22,438 nt of DNA from an uncultured Acetatifactor sp. (GTDB lineage Bacteria > Bacillota > Clostridia > Lachnospirales > Lachnospiraceae). The notes beneath the pieces are model-generated. The model ran no database searches and was not told the origin of the DNA. It saw only the letters and a program-made list of their open reading frames with translations. The position numbers and the translations under genes are program-made. This document shows positions 7,637-15,901 of this stretch, in pieces. Numbering within the stretch: the stretch's first letter is position 1; each line of letters starts with the position of its first letter. Location: the NCBI GenBank assembly GCA_910585665.1, contig CAJUFI010000070.1, forward strand, positions 1-22,438, in the 5' to 3' direction.

Positions 7637-8612
7637 TGTTTTAGAAAAAATAAAAGAACGAATCACACAAGCGCAGTATCAAGTAATGACAAATGTAAAT
7701 GTTGAACGCAATATTTTGTTTTGGAATATAGGAAATGTAATTCTTCAATATAGCCAATGGGGAAATAAATTTGTTGAAACGCTATCAAAAGATTTGAGAA
7801 TGACTTATCCTAGCAGAGAGGGATATTCTGTTAGAAATCTTAATTATATGAAGCAATTTGCACGTCGAATACCATCTGAAGAAATTTTGCATCAGGCTGG
7901 TGCAAAAATCAGTTGGCGAGCAATAAAGCTTCTGATAGATAAGACTGATAATTTAGAAGAACATATGTGGTATACACAGCAATGTTTGGAAAACGGATGG
8001 TCTAGTACAGTGCTTTCGCATCAGATAGAAAGTGGTCTGTATTACAGACAGGCATTAGCAGATAAAACAACAAATTTTAAGGAACAGTTAGCTAATCCAT
8101 TAAGTGAGCAGGCAGAAGAAATTATTAAAGACCCATATATTTTTGACTTTATACCGAATGCGAAAAAACTTAGAGAGATTGAGTTGGAAGATGCGCTTGT
8201 CCAACAAATAACAAAATTGTTGTTGGAATTTGGGTCAGGTTTTGCTTTTATGGGGCGGCAATATCCTATCCAAGTTGGAAAAAGAGAATTTTTTATCGAC
8301 TTATTATTTTATAATGTAAAGTTACATTGTTATTTTGTGGTAGAATTAAAAACTGTGGAATTTGAACCAGAATTTGCAGGAAAGTTATCTTTTTATTTAT
8401 CAGCAGTTGATGGAGAATTGAAATCAGCAAATGATAATCCTACAATTGGTTTGCTATTATGTAAGGGTAAAGATAAAATAGTGGCAGAGTATGCTTTGAA
8501 AGATGTAAATAAACCAATGGGAGTAAGTGAATACAAACTATCCAATCATATTTCAGAAGAATTGCAGGATAAGTTGCCATCAATTGAAGATATTGAAAAA
8601 AGAATCAATTGA
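7596..8612 (+). CDS. DUF1016 (YhcG-like) PDDEXK nuclease family protein
   Basis: 338 residues from ATG 7596, preceded by AGGGGGA; ATG 7620 is an alternative start. The N-terminal DUF1016 domain (about 10-160) has the typical FWNIG, YSVRNLNYMKQFA and ISWRAIKLLID stretches. The C-terminal PDDEXK-like domain (about 195-310) has D235 in FFIDLLFYN and the E250-L-K252 pair in VVELKT, the expected catalytic pattern. Members are found in defence islands and near restriction-modification genes and mobile elements; their target is poorly known. The gene appears intact, unlike its upstream partners, and overlaps the helicase remnant. It is AT-rich like the rest of the island. An anti-phage role is inferred from context only. 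Confidence 0.85.
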   Translation: MAKKIEIVMDGYIDVLEKIKERITQAQYQVMTNVNVERNILFWNIGNVILQYSQWGNKFVETLSKDLRMTYPSREGYSVRNLNYMKQFARRIPSEEILHQAGAKISWRAIKLLIDKTDNLEEHMWYTQQCLENGWSSTVLSHQIESGLYYRQALADKTTNFKEQLANPLSEQAEEIIKDPYIFDFIPNAKKLREIELEDALVQQITKLLLEFGSGFAFMGRQYPIQVGKREFFIDLLFYNVKLHCYFVVELKTVEFEPEFAGKLSFYLSAVDGELKSANDNPTIGLLLCKGKDKIVAEYALKDVNKPMGVSEYKLSNHISEELQDKLPSIEDIEKRIN

Positions 8613-8639
8613 AATTTTGCATCGGGATGGTGCAAAATT
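8613..8639 (+). terminator. Hairpin directly after the DUF1016 gene
   Basis: An 11-bp stem (8613-8623 with 8629-8639, one G-T pair) and a 5-nt loop start right after the TGA. There is no T tract behind it, so it would be a weak intrinsic terminator or a 3'-end protecting hairpin. The same sequence occurs, with two changes, inside the gene at 7881-7907. Confidence 0.35.
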
Positions 8640-9371
8640 GATGGAACTTGTATTTTGTGGGAAAAGGGATGCACGAGCGGTATTCGTACTGTAAAAATAT
8701 TGCCCATATTTCCGTGATTTTGTGTGGGATATGTTCTAATTTGGTATGTATGTCGAGACGGTTGTCTTACTGGGTCTAAGTAAAGCGAGGCATATACGAA
8801 AGTAAAAAAAGAAGAAATCAGGCAATGGATCAATGATGTGTATGCAAAACTGTGGGCATTGTTGTCCCTGTATGGGGAAACAGACGGTTTAAATACAGTG
8901 CCGGAGGAGGCGGAAGAAAATCCTCAGGACTTCCTAAGGAATTGTCTACAAATAACTGATGCGAGTTTATAGCCGTTTTCGTTGTATTTCTGGGCTTTCT
9001 CCTAAACAAGTTGCATCAGTTATTTTCCGACAATTCCTAAGCAGAAAAATTGGAGAGATTAGAAGAATATCCTGGTCCGGAGTTGGTCGCAGAGCGAAAT
9101 GCAGGATATAATGACTTAATATGTCTTCGACGGAATCAGGAGCTGCTATTGAAGGATAAAAGTTAAAAATTTGGAAAAGGAAGTATGAGAGAAGCGTTGC
9201 AATAACGAGTTGTGCTGCAGACAGCTCTGTTGTAAAGAACGACACTATTTGTAGGGCTTCGTGAAACAAACCTGTCAGCGGCATTTCTGACGCTTGCTTC
9301 TCTTGGGCTGGTATGGTAGACTTTTCTTGGGAACAATTCCTTACGAGGAATCATTTGGGAGGCCCTGATGC
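8640..9371. other. Scar region with gene fragments, no intact gene
   Basis: From 8740 a frame reads FGMYVETVVLLGLSK, closely resembling the end of RlmD (QFGMTVHVETVVML). From 8784 another frame, without a start codon, reads VKKEEIRQWINDVYAK and continues to the foldback element at 8938. After the element, 9044-9166 reads EKLERLEEYPGPELVAERN to a stop. These two halves look like one small ORF split by the element, though joining them precisely leaves a 1-base frame difference. The rest (9167-9371) shows no gene and only a weak possible promoter (TAGACT near 9317) before the glycosidase. Confidence 0.55.
8935..9040 (-). repeat. Foldback element copy 2 (inverted orientation)
   Basis: The core 8938-9037 is again exactly 100 bp, with TAA on both sides, the complement of the TTA flanks of copy 1. 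Read on the minus strand it begins GGAATTGTCGGAAAATAACTG and ends GTAGACAATTCC. Against copy 3 it has one difference in the 51 visible bases, so these two copies are recent relatives. Where copy 1 has a C-G pair in the inner stem, this copy has A-T. Confidence 0.85.
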
Positions 9372-9434
9372 ATGGGCGTGACAGCGGTTGCCGGCAGCAG
9401 GCCCGGCGGCCGCGGAAAGGGACAGGTGATTGTG

Positions 9435-11429
9435 ATGGACAAGAAGGAGATACAGCGCGTTTTCCAGGGGAAGTGGATCACTACTGAGAGCTTCTGCAAT
9501 CTGCAGCCGGTGAACGTGTTCCACCGCCAGCTGGAGGAAGCCCATATCTCCGCCGCGGCTCCGCAAAATTCCCACATCCTGTTCCGGAGGCATTTCGAGG
9601 CCCGTGGAGGCATACAGACCTATATTTATATCTCGGCGGACGACTATTACAAACTCTACATCAACGGCCGTTTTGTCTGCCAGGGGCCTGCGCCGGGGTA
9701 TCCTTTCCATTATTACTACAATAAAGTAGACATAACAGGGCATATTCGGGAAGGGAGCAACCTGATTGCGGTGCACACCTATTACCAGGGGCTGATCAAC
9801 CGGGTATGGGTCAGCGGCGACGACAGGCATGGGCTGATCCTGGACGTGGAGCAGGGAGGAGAGACAATCGTATCATCGGACGAAAGCTTTCGGTGCACCG
9901 TGCACAGCGGCTTCCAGGGGATGGGCAAGGCTGGATACGATACCCAGTTCCTGGAGAGATATACCAGCGGCAGCCCTCAGGAGGGCTTTGAAAGGGCGGA
10001 CTATGACGACAGCGGCTGGGCATATGCGAAGCCGCGGGCAAATACGGACTATATATTGTATGAGCAGCCCACCAAGATGCTGGTCTTTGAGGAGATACGG
10101 CCCACCCTCGCCTGGGACGGGAAGGGCGTGACGGCTGATTTCGGCGCAGTCTATGTGGGATATCTGTATGCGGAGGCCAGAGGGGAGAAGGGCAGCTCCA
10201 TTGAAGTCCTTTCTGCCCAAGAGCTGGAGGAGGACGGATGTCCGCGGTGGAGGCTGCGGTGCAACTGCGATTACAGAGAGGAATGGCAGCTGTCCGGCGG
10301 GGCGGATGTGCTGAACCAGTTTGACTACAAATCCTTCCGCTATGTGCGGCTGAACCTTCCGGCCGGATGCAGGGTGGAAAACATCTGCCTGAAGGCCAGG
10401 CACTATCCCTTTGCGCTGCAGGCTGCTCCGGGCTTTCAGGATCCGGAGCTCCTGCCCGTCTGGAACCTTTGCGTGAATTCCCTGCGCTACGGCGTACAGG
10501 AGACCATACAGGACTGTATGGAGCGGGAAAAGGGCAATTATCTGGGGGATGGCTGCTATACGGCTCTGGCTCATTATGCGCTGACCGGGGACGCCTCTAT
10601 CCTGAAAAAGCTGGTGGACGACAGTCTCCGCAGCAGCTTCATCAACCGAGGCCTTATGACCTGCGCTGCCTGTTCCTTCATGCAGGAGATTGCGGAATAT
10701 CCGCTGATGGTGTATCCCATGCTGGTCCGCTACCATGAGCTTTCCGGAGACAGGGCGTATCTGGAGGAATGCTATGATTCTCTCTGTGGGGTGCTGGACT
10801 ATTACCGGGAAGCCTACGGCCAGGAAAACGGGCTGCTCTGCAATGTGGACAAGTGGTGCGTGGTGGAGTGGCCGGCAAATTATCGGGGCGGATATGCCGC
10901 AGATGTGTCCGATGGCAAAGTATGCACCGATATGCACAATGTGGTCAATGCCCATTATCTGGGAGCGCTGAAGAGCATGAATCAAATCTCGGCGATAGCG
11001 GGCAGGGACAGATACTGTGATGAAGCGCCTGTGGAGGAGGCCTTTTATAGGATATTCTATGATCCGGAGAAGAAGCTGTTCCGGGACAAAGAGGGCGATG
11101 ACCACATGAGCCTGATAGCCAATGTGTTCCCTTTCATGTATGGCTTGTTCCCCGAGGAGGAGACCAAAGAGGCCATTGTGGGGTTGATTGAGGAAAGGGG
11201 CTTCACTTCCGTGATGCTCTTCGGCGCATATCCCATCCTGGAGGGGCTCCGGCGCCTGGGCAGGAAGGAACAGATGTACCAGTGCCTGAAGGATCAGGGG
11301 GCCTGGAAGCGCATGCTGCGGGAAGGGGCCACCACCACCTTTGAGGGCTGGGGAAAAGAAACCAAGTGGAATACCTCATTGTTCCACCTGACGCTGAGTT
11401 ACGGGGCAATGTTCTTGATAGAGGAATAG
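9435..11429 (+). CDS. GH78-type alpha-L-rhamnosidase-like glycoside hydrolase
   Basis: 664 residues from ATG 9435, which has AGGTGA at 9424-9429 with 5-base spacing; GTG codons at 9426 and 9432 are less likely. An N-terminal beta-sandwich typical of bacterial rhamnosidases (about 50-200, YKLYINGRFVCQGPAPGYP) is followed by a second beta domain and an (alpha/alpha)6 catalytic barrel (about 320-610). The catalytic segment is DCMEREKGNYLGDG at 360-373, corresponding to the family's D..RE...GD pattern and containing the candidate acid residues D360, E363, E365 and D372. No signal peptide is visible, so it probably acts in the cytoplasm on imported oligosaccharides or plant glycosides. No transporter or regulator accompanies it here. 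Substrate specificity is inferred from family only. The gene stops 124 bp before the signalling operon, with no clear terminator between. Confidence 0.82.
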   Translation: MDKKEIQRVFQGKWITTESFCNLQPVNVFHRQLEEAHISAAAPQNSHILFRRHFEARGGIQTYIYISADDYYKLYINGRFVCQGPAPGYPFHYYYNKVDITGHIREGSNLIAVHTYYQGLINRVWVSGDDRHGLILDVEQGGETIVSSDESFRCTVHSGFQGMGKAGYDTQFLERYTSGSPQEGFERADYDDSGWAYAKPRANTDYILYEQPTKMLVFEEIRPTLAWDGKGVTADFGAVYVGYLYAEARGEKGSSIEVLSAQELEEDGCPRWRLRCNCDYREEWQLSGGADVLNQFDYKSFRYVRLNLPAGCRVENICLKARHYPFALQAAPGFQDPELLPVWNLCVNSLRYGVQETIQDCMEREKGNYLGDGCYTALAHYALTGDASILKKLVDDSLRSSFINRGLMTCAACSFMQEIAEYPLMVYPMLVRYHELSGDRAYLEECYDSLCGVLDYYREAYGQENGLLCNVDKWCVVEWPANYRGGYAADVSDGKVCTDMHNVVNAHYLGALKSMNQISAIAGRDRYCDEAPVEEAFYRIFYDPEKKLFRDKEGDDHMSLIANVFPFMYGLFPEEETKEAIVGLIEERGFTSVMLFGAYPILEGLRRLGRKEQMYQCLKDQGAWKRMLREGATTTFEGWGKETKWNTSLFHLTLSYGAMFLIEE

Positions 11430-11553
11430 CCGGCGGAGGCAGTGGTACCGTGCCGGGTTGCCCGGGAAGAAAGAGGGATACCGAGAGGAAGGCGGGCATA
11501 CGGCAGAGTTATGGCATTCGCGCGGCGGAGACGCCGGGAAAGGAATCGAAGGG

Positions 11554-12597
11554 ATGGACGATAAATGGAAGATTACCGTCTGGGGCGTAAGGGGATCTTT
11601 TCCCGTGCCGGCGGCGGACTTTCTGGAATACGGAGGCAACACTTCCTGCATCTCAGTGGAATGCGGTGGGGAGCTGGCAGTGTTTGATGCCGGGAGCGGC
11701 CTGGCGGATCTGGGAGCTGCGATTTCCGGCAGAGGCGGAAAGAAGAAAATCCATCTGTTCCTCAGCCATTTCCATCTGGATCATGTGATGGGGCTGGCGG
11801 TGTTCCAGCCTTTTTACGATCCCAGTGCGGAGATTCATCTCTACGGAGGAGCGGCAGAGGGCGTGGATTTCCATAGCCGTCTGAAAGAACTGGCCGGCAG
11901 GCCCTTCTGGCCACTGGGGCTGGAGGATTTTCCCGCCGAAATCCAGGTACATGAGATTGGCCCTGGATCCCGCTTTATATTGGGTGAGTCCGATGTCACA
12001 GTGAGGACCATGGCCGGGAACCATCCGGGAGGAAGCCTGCTCTACCGCCTGGAGGACGGCAGCCGCAGCATGGTCTATGGCCTGGACTGCGAGCTGACGG
12101 AGGACATGGCCGGGGCCTTGGCGGATTTTGCGAGGGATACGCATCTCCTGGTCTGGGATGCCAATTTCACGACAAAGGATCTGCGGAAAGGGTGGGGGCA
12201 CTCCACCTGGGAGCAGGGGCTGGAGCTGGGTAAAAGGGCAGGAGTCAGAGAGGTGCTGATGACTCATTATTCCCGGGAATATGCGGATCTGTTCCTGAGG
12301 GAGCAGGAGCGCATGGCAAAGGTGGGGCTTTCCCATGAGGGAAGCGGCCGCGAGGGAATTGCCTGCGAGGGAAGCGGCCGCGAGGGAAGCGGCCGCGAGG
12401 GAACTGCCTGCGAGGGAAGCGGCCGCGAGGGAACTGCCTGCGAGGGAAGCGGCCGCGAGGGAACTGCCTGTGAGGGAGCTGCCCATGAGGGGGCTGCCTG
12501 TGAGGGAAGCACAGAGGCGGGACACGCTCACGAAACGCCATGCGCGGAAGATACATTTTGCACATTCGCCAGAGAAAGGATGGAGATGACACTATGA
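11554..12597 (+). CDS. MBL-fold metallohydrolase with pentapeptide-repeat tail (candidate phosphodiesterase)
   Basis: 347 residues from ATG 11554 (AAGGA 9-14 bases upstream; the frame is open to 11458 but without a good start). The beginning ITVWGVRGSFPVP...YGGNTSC is characteristic of an MBL branch often encoded with bacterial signalling proteins. Metal ligands: HFHLDH at 72-77, H157 in GNHPGG, D178, H238 in THYS; the GHST motif at 216-219 is also seen in RNase Z-like and phosphodiesterase-like members. After about residue 261 the protein becomes a run of GSGRE/GTACE pentapeptides encoded by 15-bp repeats, ending in a cysteine-containing tail. The catalytic domain is complete without it. The stop overlaps the next start by 4 bp (ATGA). 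A cyclic-nucleotide phosphodiesterase role is inferred from the downstream cyclase and is not shown by sequence. Confidence 0.8.
   Translation: MDDKWKITVWGVRGSFPVPAADFLEYGGNTSCISVECGGELAVFDAGSGLADLGAAISGRGGKKKIHLFLSHFHLDHVMGLAVFQPFYDPSAEIHLYGGAAEGVDFHSRLKELAGRPFWPLGLEDFPAEIQVHEIGPGSRFILGESDVTVRTMAGNHPGGSLLYRLEDGSRSMVYGLDCELTEDMAGALADFARDTHLLVWDANFTTKDLRKGWGHSTWEQGLELGKRAGVREVLMTHYSREYADLFLREQERMAKVGLSHEGSGREGIACEGSGREGSGREGTACEGSGREGTACEGSGREGTACEGAAHEGAACEGSTEAGHAHETPCAEDTFCTFARERMEMTL
12340..12504 (+). repeat. Eleven 15-bp repeat units with five NotI sites
   Basis: Eleven units of 15 bp encode GSGRE, GIACE, GSGRE, GSGRE, GTACE, GSGRE, GTACE, GSGRE, GTACE, GAAHE and GAACE. Each GSGRE unit contains GCGGCCGC, giving five NotI sites within 120 bp. 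Alternate units form a 30-bp higher-order repeat that is almost perfect, and degeneration increases at the 3' end. The array has no stop in several other frames, which creates spurious long open frames on both strands. Confidence 0.95.
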
Positions 12598-14051
12598 GAC
12601 AGGATGACATGCGGAAAGTGCTTGAGATAGGGGTGATGCTGTCCGAGGAGCAGGATCCGAACCGGCTGCTGGAGAAGATACTGGAATGCGTGATGGAGCT
12701 GGCCCGCTGCGACGCGGGGACATTGTATCTGTTGGACAAGGATTCCCTTCGTTTTAAAATCATGAGGAATCATGCCCTACATACCTATGAGGGTGGGAAC
12801 GGGGTGGATCCGGGGCTTCCCCCGGTACCCCTTTCCAGGGAGAATGTCTGCGCCTTTTCCCTTCTGGAGAACCGGACAGTCCGGATAGAGGACGTGCGCA
12901 GATGCGGGGCGTATGACTTTTCCGGCCCAATCCGATATGACGCCATCACGGGCTATCACACCCAGTCCATGCTGGTGGTGCCCATGCGCAACAGAGAGGG
13001 GGACAGCATCGGGGTGCTGCAGCTGATCAATGCCATGGATGAGGGCGGCGCCGTCAGGGCCTTTCCGGAGGACATGACTTTGGTGCTGGAGTCCATCGCT
13101 TCCCAGGCTGCCATCACCATCCAGAATGTGAGATATCTTCGGGAAATCAAGGAGCTGTTCCGCTCTTTCGTGCGGGTGATGTCCTCCGCCGTGGATGAGC
13201 GCACTCCCTACAATGGCAGCCATACCAGACATATGGCTGCCATCGGGTCAGCCTTTCTGGACTATCTCTGCGCCGGGAGGGAGGCGGCGTTCACCCCGGA
13301 GCAGAAGGAGGAACTGCTGATGAGCGTGTGGCTCCATGACATCGGCAAGCTGGTGACGCCTCTGGAGGTCATGAACAAGATGGCCAGACTGACGCCTGCC
13401 CAGCACAGTGCGTTTCTCCATCGGATGGAGCTGATTCGGCTGAACGGCCGGATCCGGATGCTTTCCGGCCAGATTTCCGCCGGGGAATGCGCGGCGCTCA
13501 CGGATCAGGCCCGCAGGGCGGAAGCGCTGGTGGAGGAGATCGATACCGCCGGATATCTGCCCGATGAGAAGCTGGCGGCGCTGTCCAGGCTGGGGGAGGA
13601 GAAGTGGCTGGACGAGGAGGGGACGGCCCACCCGTGGATTGAGGAGGAGGAACTGGCCATGCTTTCCATCCGCCGGGGGACTCTGTCGGAACAGGAGCGG
13701 CAGATCATGGAAGAGCATGTACAGGTCACGGACAAGCTTCTGTCCCAGATACAGTTTTCCAACGATCTGTCCCATGTGCGGGAGTGGGCCGCCGGCCATC
13801 ATGAGCTCCTGAACGGCAGCGGCTATCCCCGCCATCTGTCAGGGGAGGAAATCCCCATGGAAAGCCGGATTATTACCATCCTGGACATTTTTGATGCCCT
13901 GGTGGCAGATGACAGGCCCTACAAGCCGGGGATGCCGGTGGAGAAGGCCCTGTCTATCCTGGAAGCAATGGCGGAGAAGGAGGGTAAGCTGGATTCCCGG
14001 CTCACCAGGCTGTTCATAGAAAGCAGATGCTGGGAGGGCGCATACGCATGA
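12594..14051 (+). CDS. GAF/HD-GYP signalling phosphodiesterase
   Basis: 485 residues from ATG 12594, overlapping the MBL stop as ATGA, so translation is coupled. A GAF sensory domain (about 20-180) precedes an HD-GYP domain with H210, H248-D249 in LHDIGK, H375, HH at 402-403, GSGYP at 408-412 and FDAL with D434. HD-GYP proteins usually hydrolyse cyclic di-GMP or related cyclic dinucleotides; the key residues are present, so activity is plausible. About 100 residues (about 265-365) are inserted between the HD half and the H375 helix, which are nearly adjacent in standard members; the insert is charged and probably helical. No membrane segment is present, so the protein is cytoplasmic. The next start codon overlaps its stop by 4 bp. 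Confidence 0.87.
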   Translation: MRQDDMRKVLEIGVMLSEEQDPNRLLEKILECVMELARCDAGTLYLLDKDSLRFKIMRNHALHTYEGGNGVDPGLPPVPLSRENVCAFSLLENRTVRIEDVRRCGAYDFSGPIRYDAITGYHTQSMLVVPMRNREGDSIGVLQLINAMDEGGAVRAFPEDMTLVLESIASQAAITIQNVRYLREIKELFRSFVRVMSSAVDERTPYNGSHTRHMAAIGSAFLDYLCAGREAAFTPEQKEELLMSVWLHDIGKLVTPLEVMNKMARLTPAQHSAFLHRMELIRLNGRIRMLSGQISAGECAALTDQARRAEALVEEIDTAGYLPDEKLAALSRLGEEKWLDEEGTAHPWIEEEELAMLSIRRGTLSEQERQIMEEHVQVTDKLLSQIQFSNDLSHVREWAAGHHELLNGSGYPRHLSGEEIPMESRIITILDIFDALVADDRPYKPGMPVEKALSILEAMAEKEGKLDSRLTRLFIESRCWEGAYA

Positions 14052-15883
14052 GACAGGCGAGGAAGAAGATGCCCAAACGGGCCAGGGCCGTTCTGCAGAA
14101 TCTGGCAGCAGCGGCGCTCTTGACGGTTCTGGCCGGCACGGGAATCTTGAACCGTGCCGACTACACAGCGTCTGACGGCCTGTATCAGCGGCGGGAAGCG
14201 TCCGACGGCAAAATCGTTCTGCTGGGCATCGACCAAGAGGCCTTGGAGGCATATGGGCCATACCACCAGTGGGGAAGGGAGATTGTGGCACAGATCCTGG
14301 AGACGCTGAACCGTTCAGAGGAAGACAAGCCTGCGGTCATCGGGATCGACATCCTTTTTGCCGGGGAGACGGAGCCTTCCGCGGATACAGAGTTTGCGGA
14401 GAGGGCCGCGGAATCAGGGAACGTGGTCACCGCGTGCCTGGCACAGTTCGGCCGCCCGCTGCTGGGGGACGAGGAAGGCGGGTACGCCCTGGGGGCATTT
14501 TCCGTGGTGGGGCTTGAGGACAGCTATGACGCGCTGCGCAGCGCCACGGGCCGGGGGCACATCAATGCCATGCTGGACACGGACGGCATCCTGCGCCATC
14601 ATCTGCTCAGAATCACTCTGCCGGACGGAAGCCAGATTCCCTCCCTGGCTCTGGCCTGTGCCAGCGCCTATGAGGAAGCCCGGAACGGTCCCGGGCTGGA
14701 GCTGCCTGCCGTGAGCCCCACAGGCTTCTGGTATCTGCCTTTCTGCGGGAACGCAGGGGACTTCGAGGAGATATCCATTGCGAAAGTGCTGTCAGGAGAG
14801 GTTTCGGCCAGCTATTTTTCCGGCAAAATCGTGCTCATCGGCCCTTACGCGCCGGGGCTTCAGGACAGCTATGTGACCGCCATCGACCACGCCAGCCCCA
14901 TGTACGGAGTGGAGTATCATGCCAACGCCATCCAGGCGCTGCTGTGGGGCAACTATAAGACTGAGCTGGGGGACGGCATCCAGCTGGCGCTGCTGTTCGG
15001 TATTCTGCTGGCTGGCATTGCCTGCTTCCGGGGGCGGCCTGTGTGGCTCTCCACCTTGCTGTGGATCCTGCTCTGCGGCGGCTGGCTGCTGCTGGGAAAG
15101 TGGCTCTATGGCCGGGGCTGGGTCGTCCATGTGCTGTGGGTTCCCGTGGGGATTACGATTCTATATGGGGGATGCCTGGCGGCCAGCTACATTCAGGCTG
15201 CCCTGGAGCGGCAGCGGGTGACCAGGACCTTCAAGCGGTATGTGGCGCCGGAAATCGTGAACGAGCTCCTGAAGGAGGGCACGGACGCCCTGGAGCTGGG
15301 TGGAAGCCAGACTACCATTGCGGTGCTCTTCGTGGATGTGAGGGGATTCACCTCCCTGTCGGAGGAGCTGAAGGATCCCAGGAAAGTGGTGGAGATCCTG
15401 AACCGGTACCTTGCCCTGTTCGCGGACTGCATCCTGCGGAACGGCGGCACCTTGGACAAATTCGTGGGGGATCAGGCCATGGCTTTCTGGGGGGCGCCCC
15501 TGCGGCATGATGACGATGCCCTGAAGGCCATGCAGGCTGTCAGGACGGCGATGGACATGGTGGAAGGGGCCAGGGGGATCTGCGCGGAATTGAAAGAAAA
15601 GTATGGGCGCACGGTGTCCTTCGGCATCGGCGTCCACCTGGGGGAAGCCGTGGTGGGAAATATCGGTTCTCCCCAGCGGATGGACTATACCGCCATCGGC
15701 GACACCGTGAACACTGCCGCCCGCCTGGAAGCCAATGCCCCGGGGGATACGGTCTACATCTCCCGAGCCGTGGCAGATCTCCTGGGGGCGCGGATCCGCG
15801 CCACTTCCCTGGGAGATTCTGTCAGGCTGAAAGGGAAGAAGGAAGGTTTCGAGGTGCTGAGGCTGGAGGAAATCCTGTCCTAA
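14048..15883 (+). CDS. CHASE2-domain class III adenylate/guanylate cyclase
   Basis: 611 residues from ATG 14048, overlapping the previous stop as ATGA (ATG 14027 is an alternative). Order: membrane segment (about 17-35), extracytoplasmic CHASE2 sensor (about 45-300), three membrane segments (about 310-390), then a class III cyclase domain (about 405-600). The active-site set is complete: metal aspartates D430 (FVDVRGFT) and D475 (KFVGD), substrate lysine K471, base-selecting D552 (AIGDTVN), and transition-state N555 and R559. Aspartate at the base-selecting position favours ATP, hence cAMP. It is the last gene of a three-gene translationally coupled unit. It ends only 18 bp from the end of the opposing FecR gene, with no clear terminator between them. 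Confidence 0.9.
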   Translation: MRQARKKMPKRARAVLQNLAAAALLTVLAGTGILNRADYTASDGLYQRREASDGKIVLLGIDQEALEAYGPYHQWGREIVAQILETLNRSEEDKPAVIGIDILFAGETEPSADTEFAERAAESGNVVTACLAQFGRPLLGDEEGGYALGAFSVVGLEDSYDALRSATGRGHINAMLDTDGILRHHLLRITLPDGSQIPSLALACASAYEEARNGPGLELPAVSPTGFWYLPFCGNAGDFEEISIAKVLSGEVSASYFSGKIVLIGPYAPGLQDSYVTAIDHASPMYGVEYHANAIQALLWGNYKTELGDGIQLALLFGILLAGIACFRGRPVWLSTLLWILLCGGWLLLGKWLYGRGWVVHVLWVPVGITILYGGCLAASYIQAALERQRVTRTFKRYVAPEIVNELLKEGTDALELGGSQTTIAVLFVDVRGFTSLSEELKDPRKVVEILNRYLALFADCILRNGGTLDKFVGDQAMAFWGAPLRHDDDALKAMQAVRTAMDMVEGARGICAELKEKYGRTVSFGIGVHLGEAVVGNIGSPQRMDYTAIGDTVNTAARLEANAPGDTVYISRAVADLLGARIRATSLGDSVRLKGKKEGFEVLRLEEILS

Positions 15884-15901
15884 AGTCCTCTTCCCATAGG
15901 G

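Noticed and set aside
9331..9345. Fourth foldback copy (ACAATTCCTTA upstream of the glycosidase)
   Set aside because: Only 11 bases match the terminus and no second arm is found; probably chance.
9873..11105. 410-codon minus-strand frame opposite the glycosidase
   Set aside because: A shadow of a well-supported GH78-type gene; histidine- and proline-rich, with no recognisable domain.
12340..12504. CRISPR array at the short repeats
   Set aside because: Units are contiguous 15-bp coding repeats without spacers.
12245..12763. Long minus-strand open frames across the MBL/HD-GYP junction
   Set aside because: They arise because the 15-bp repeat has no stops in several frames; there is no ribosome binding site and the composition follows the plus-strand repeat.
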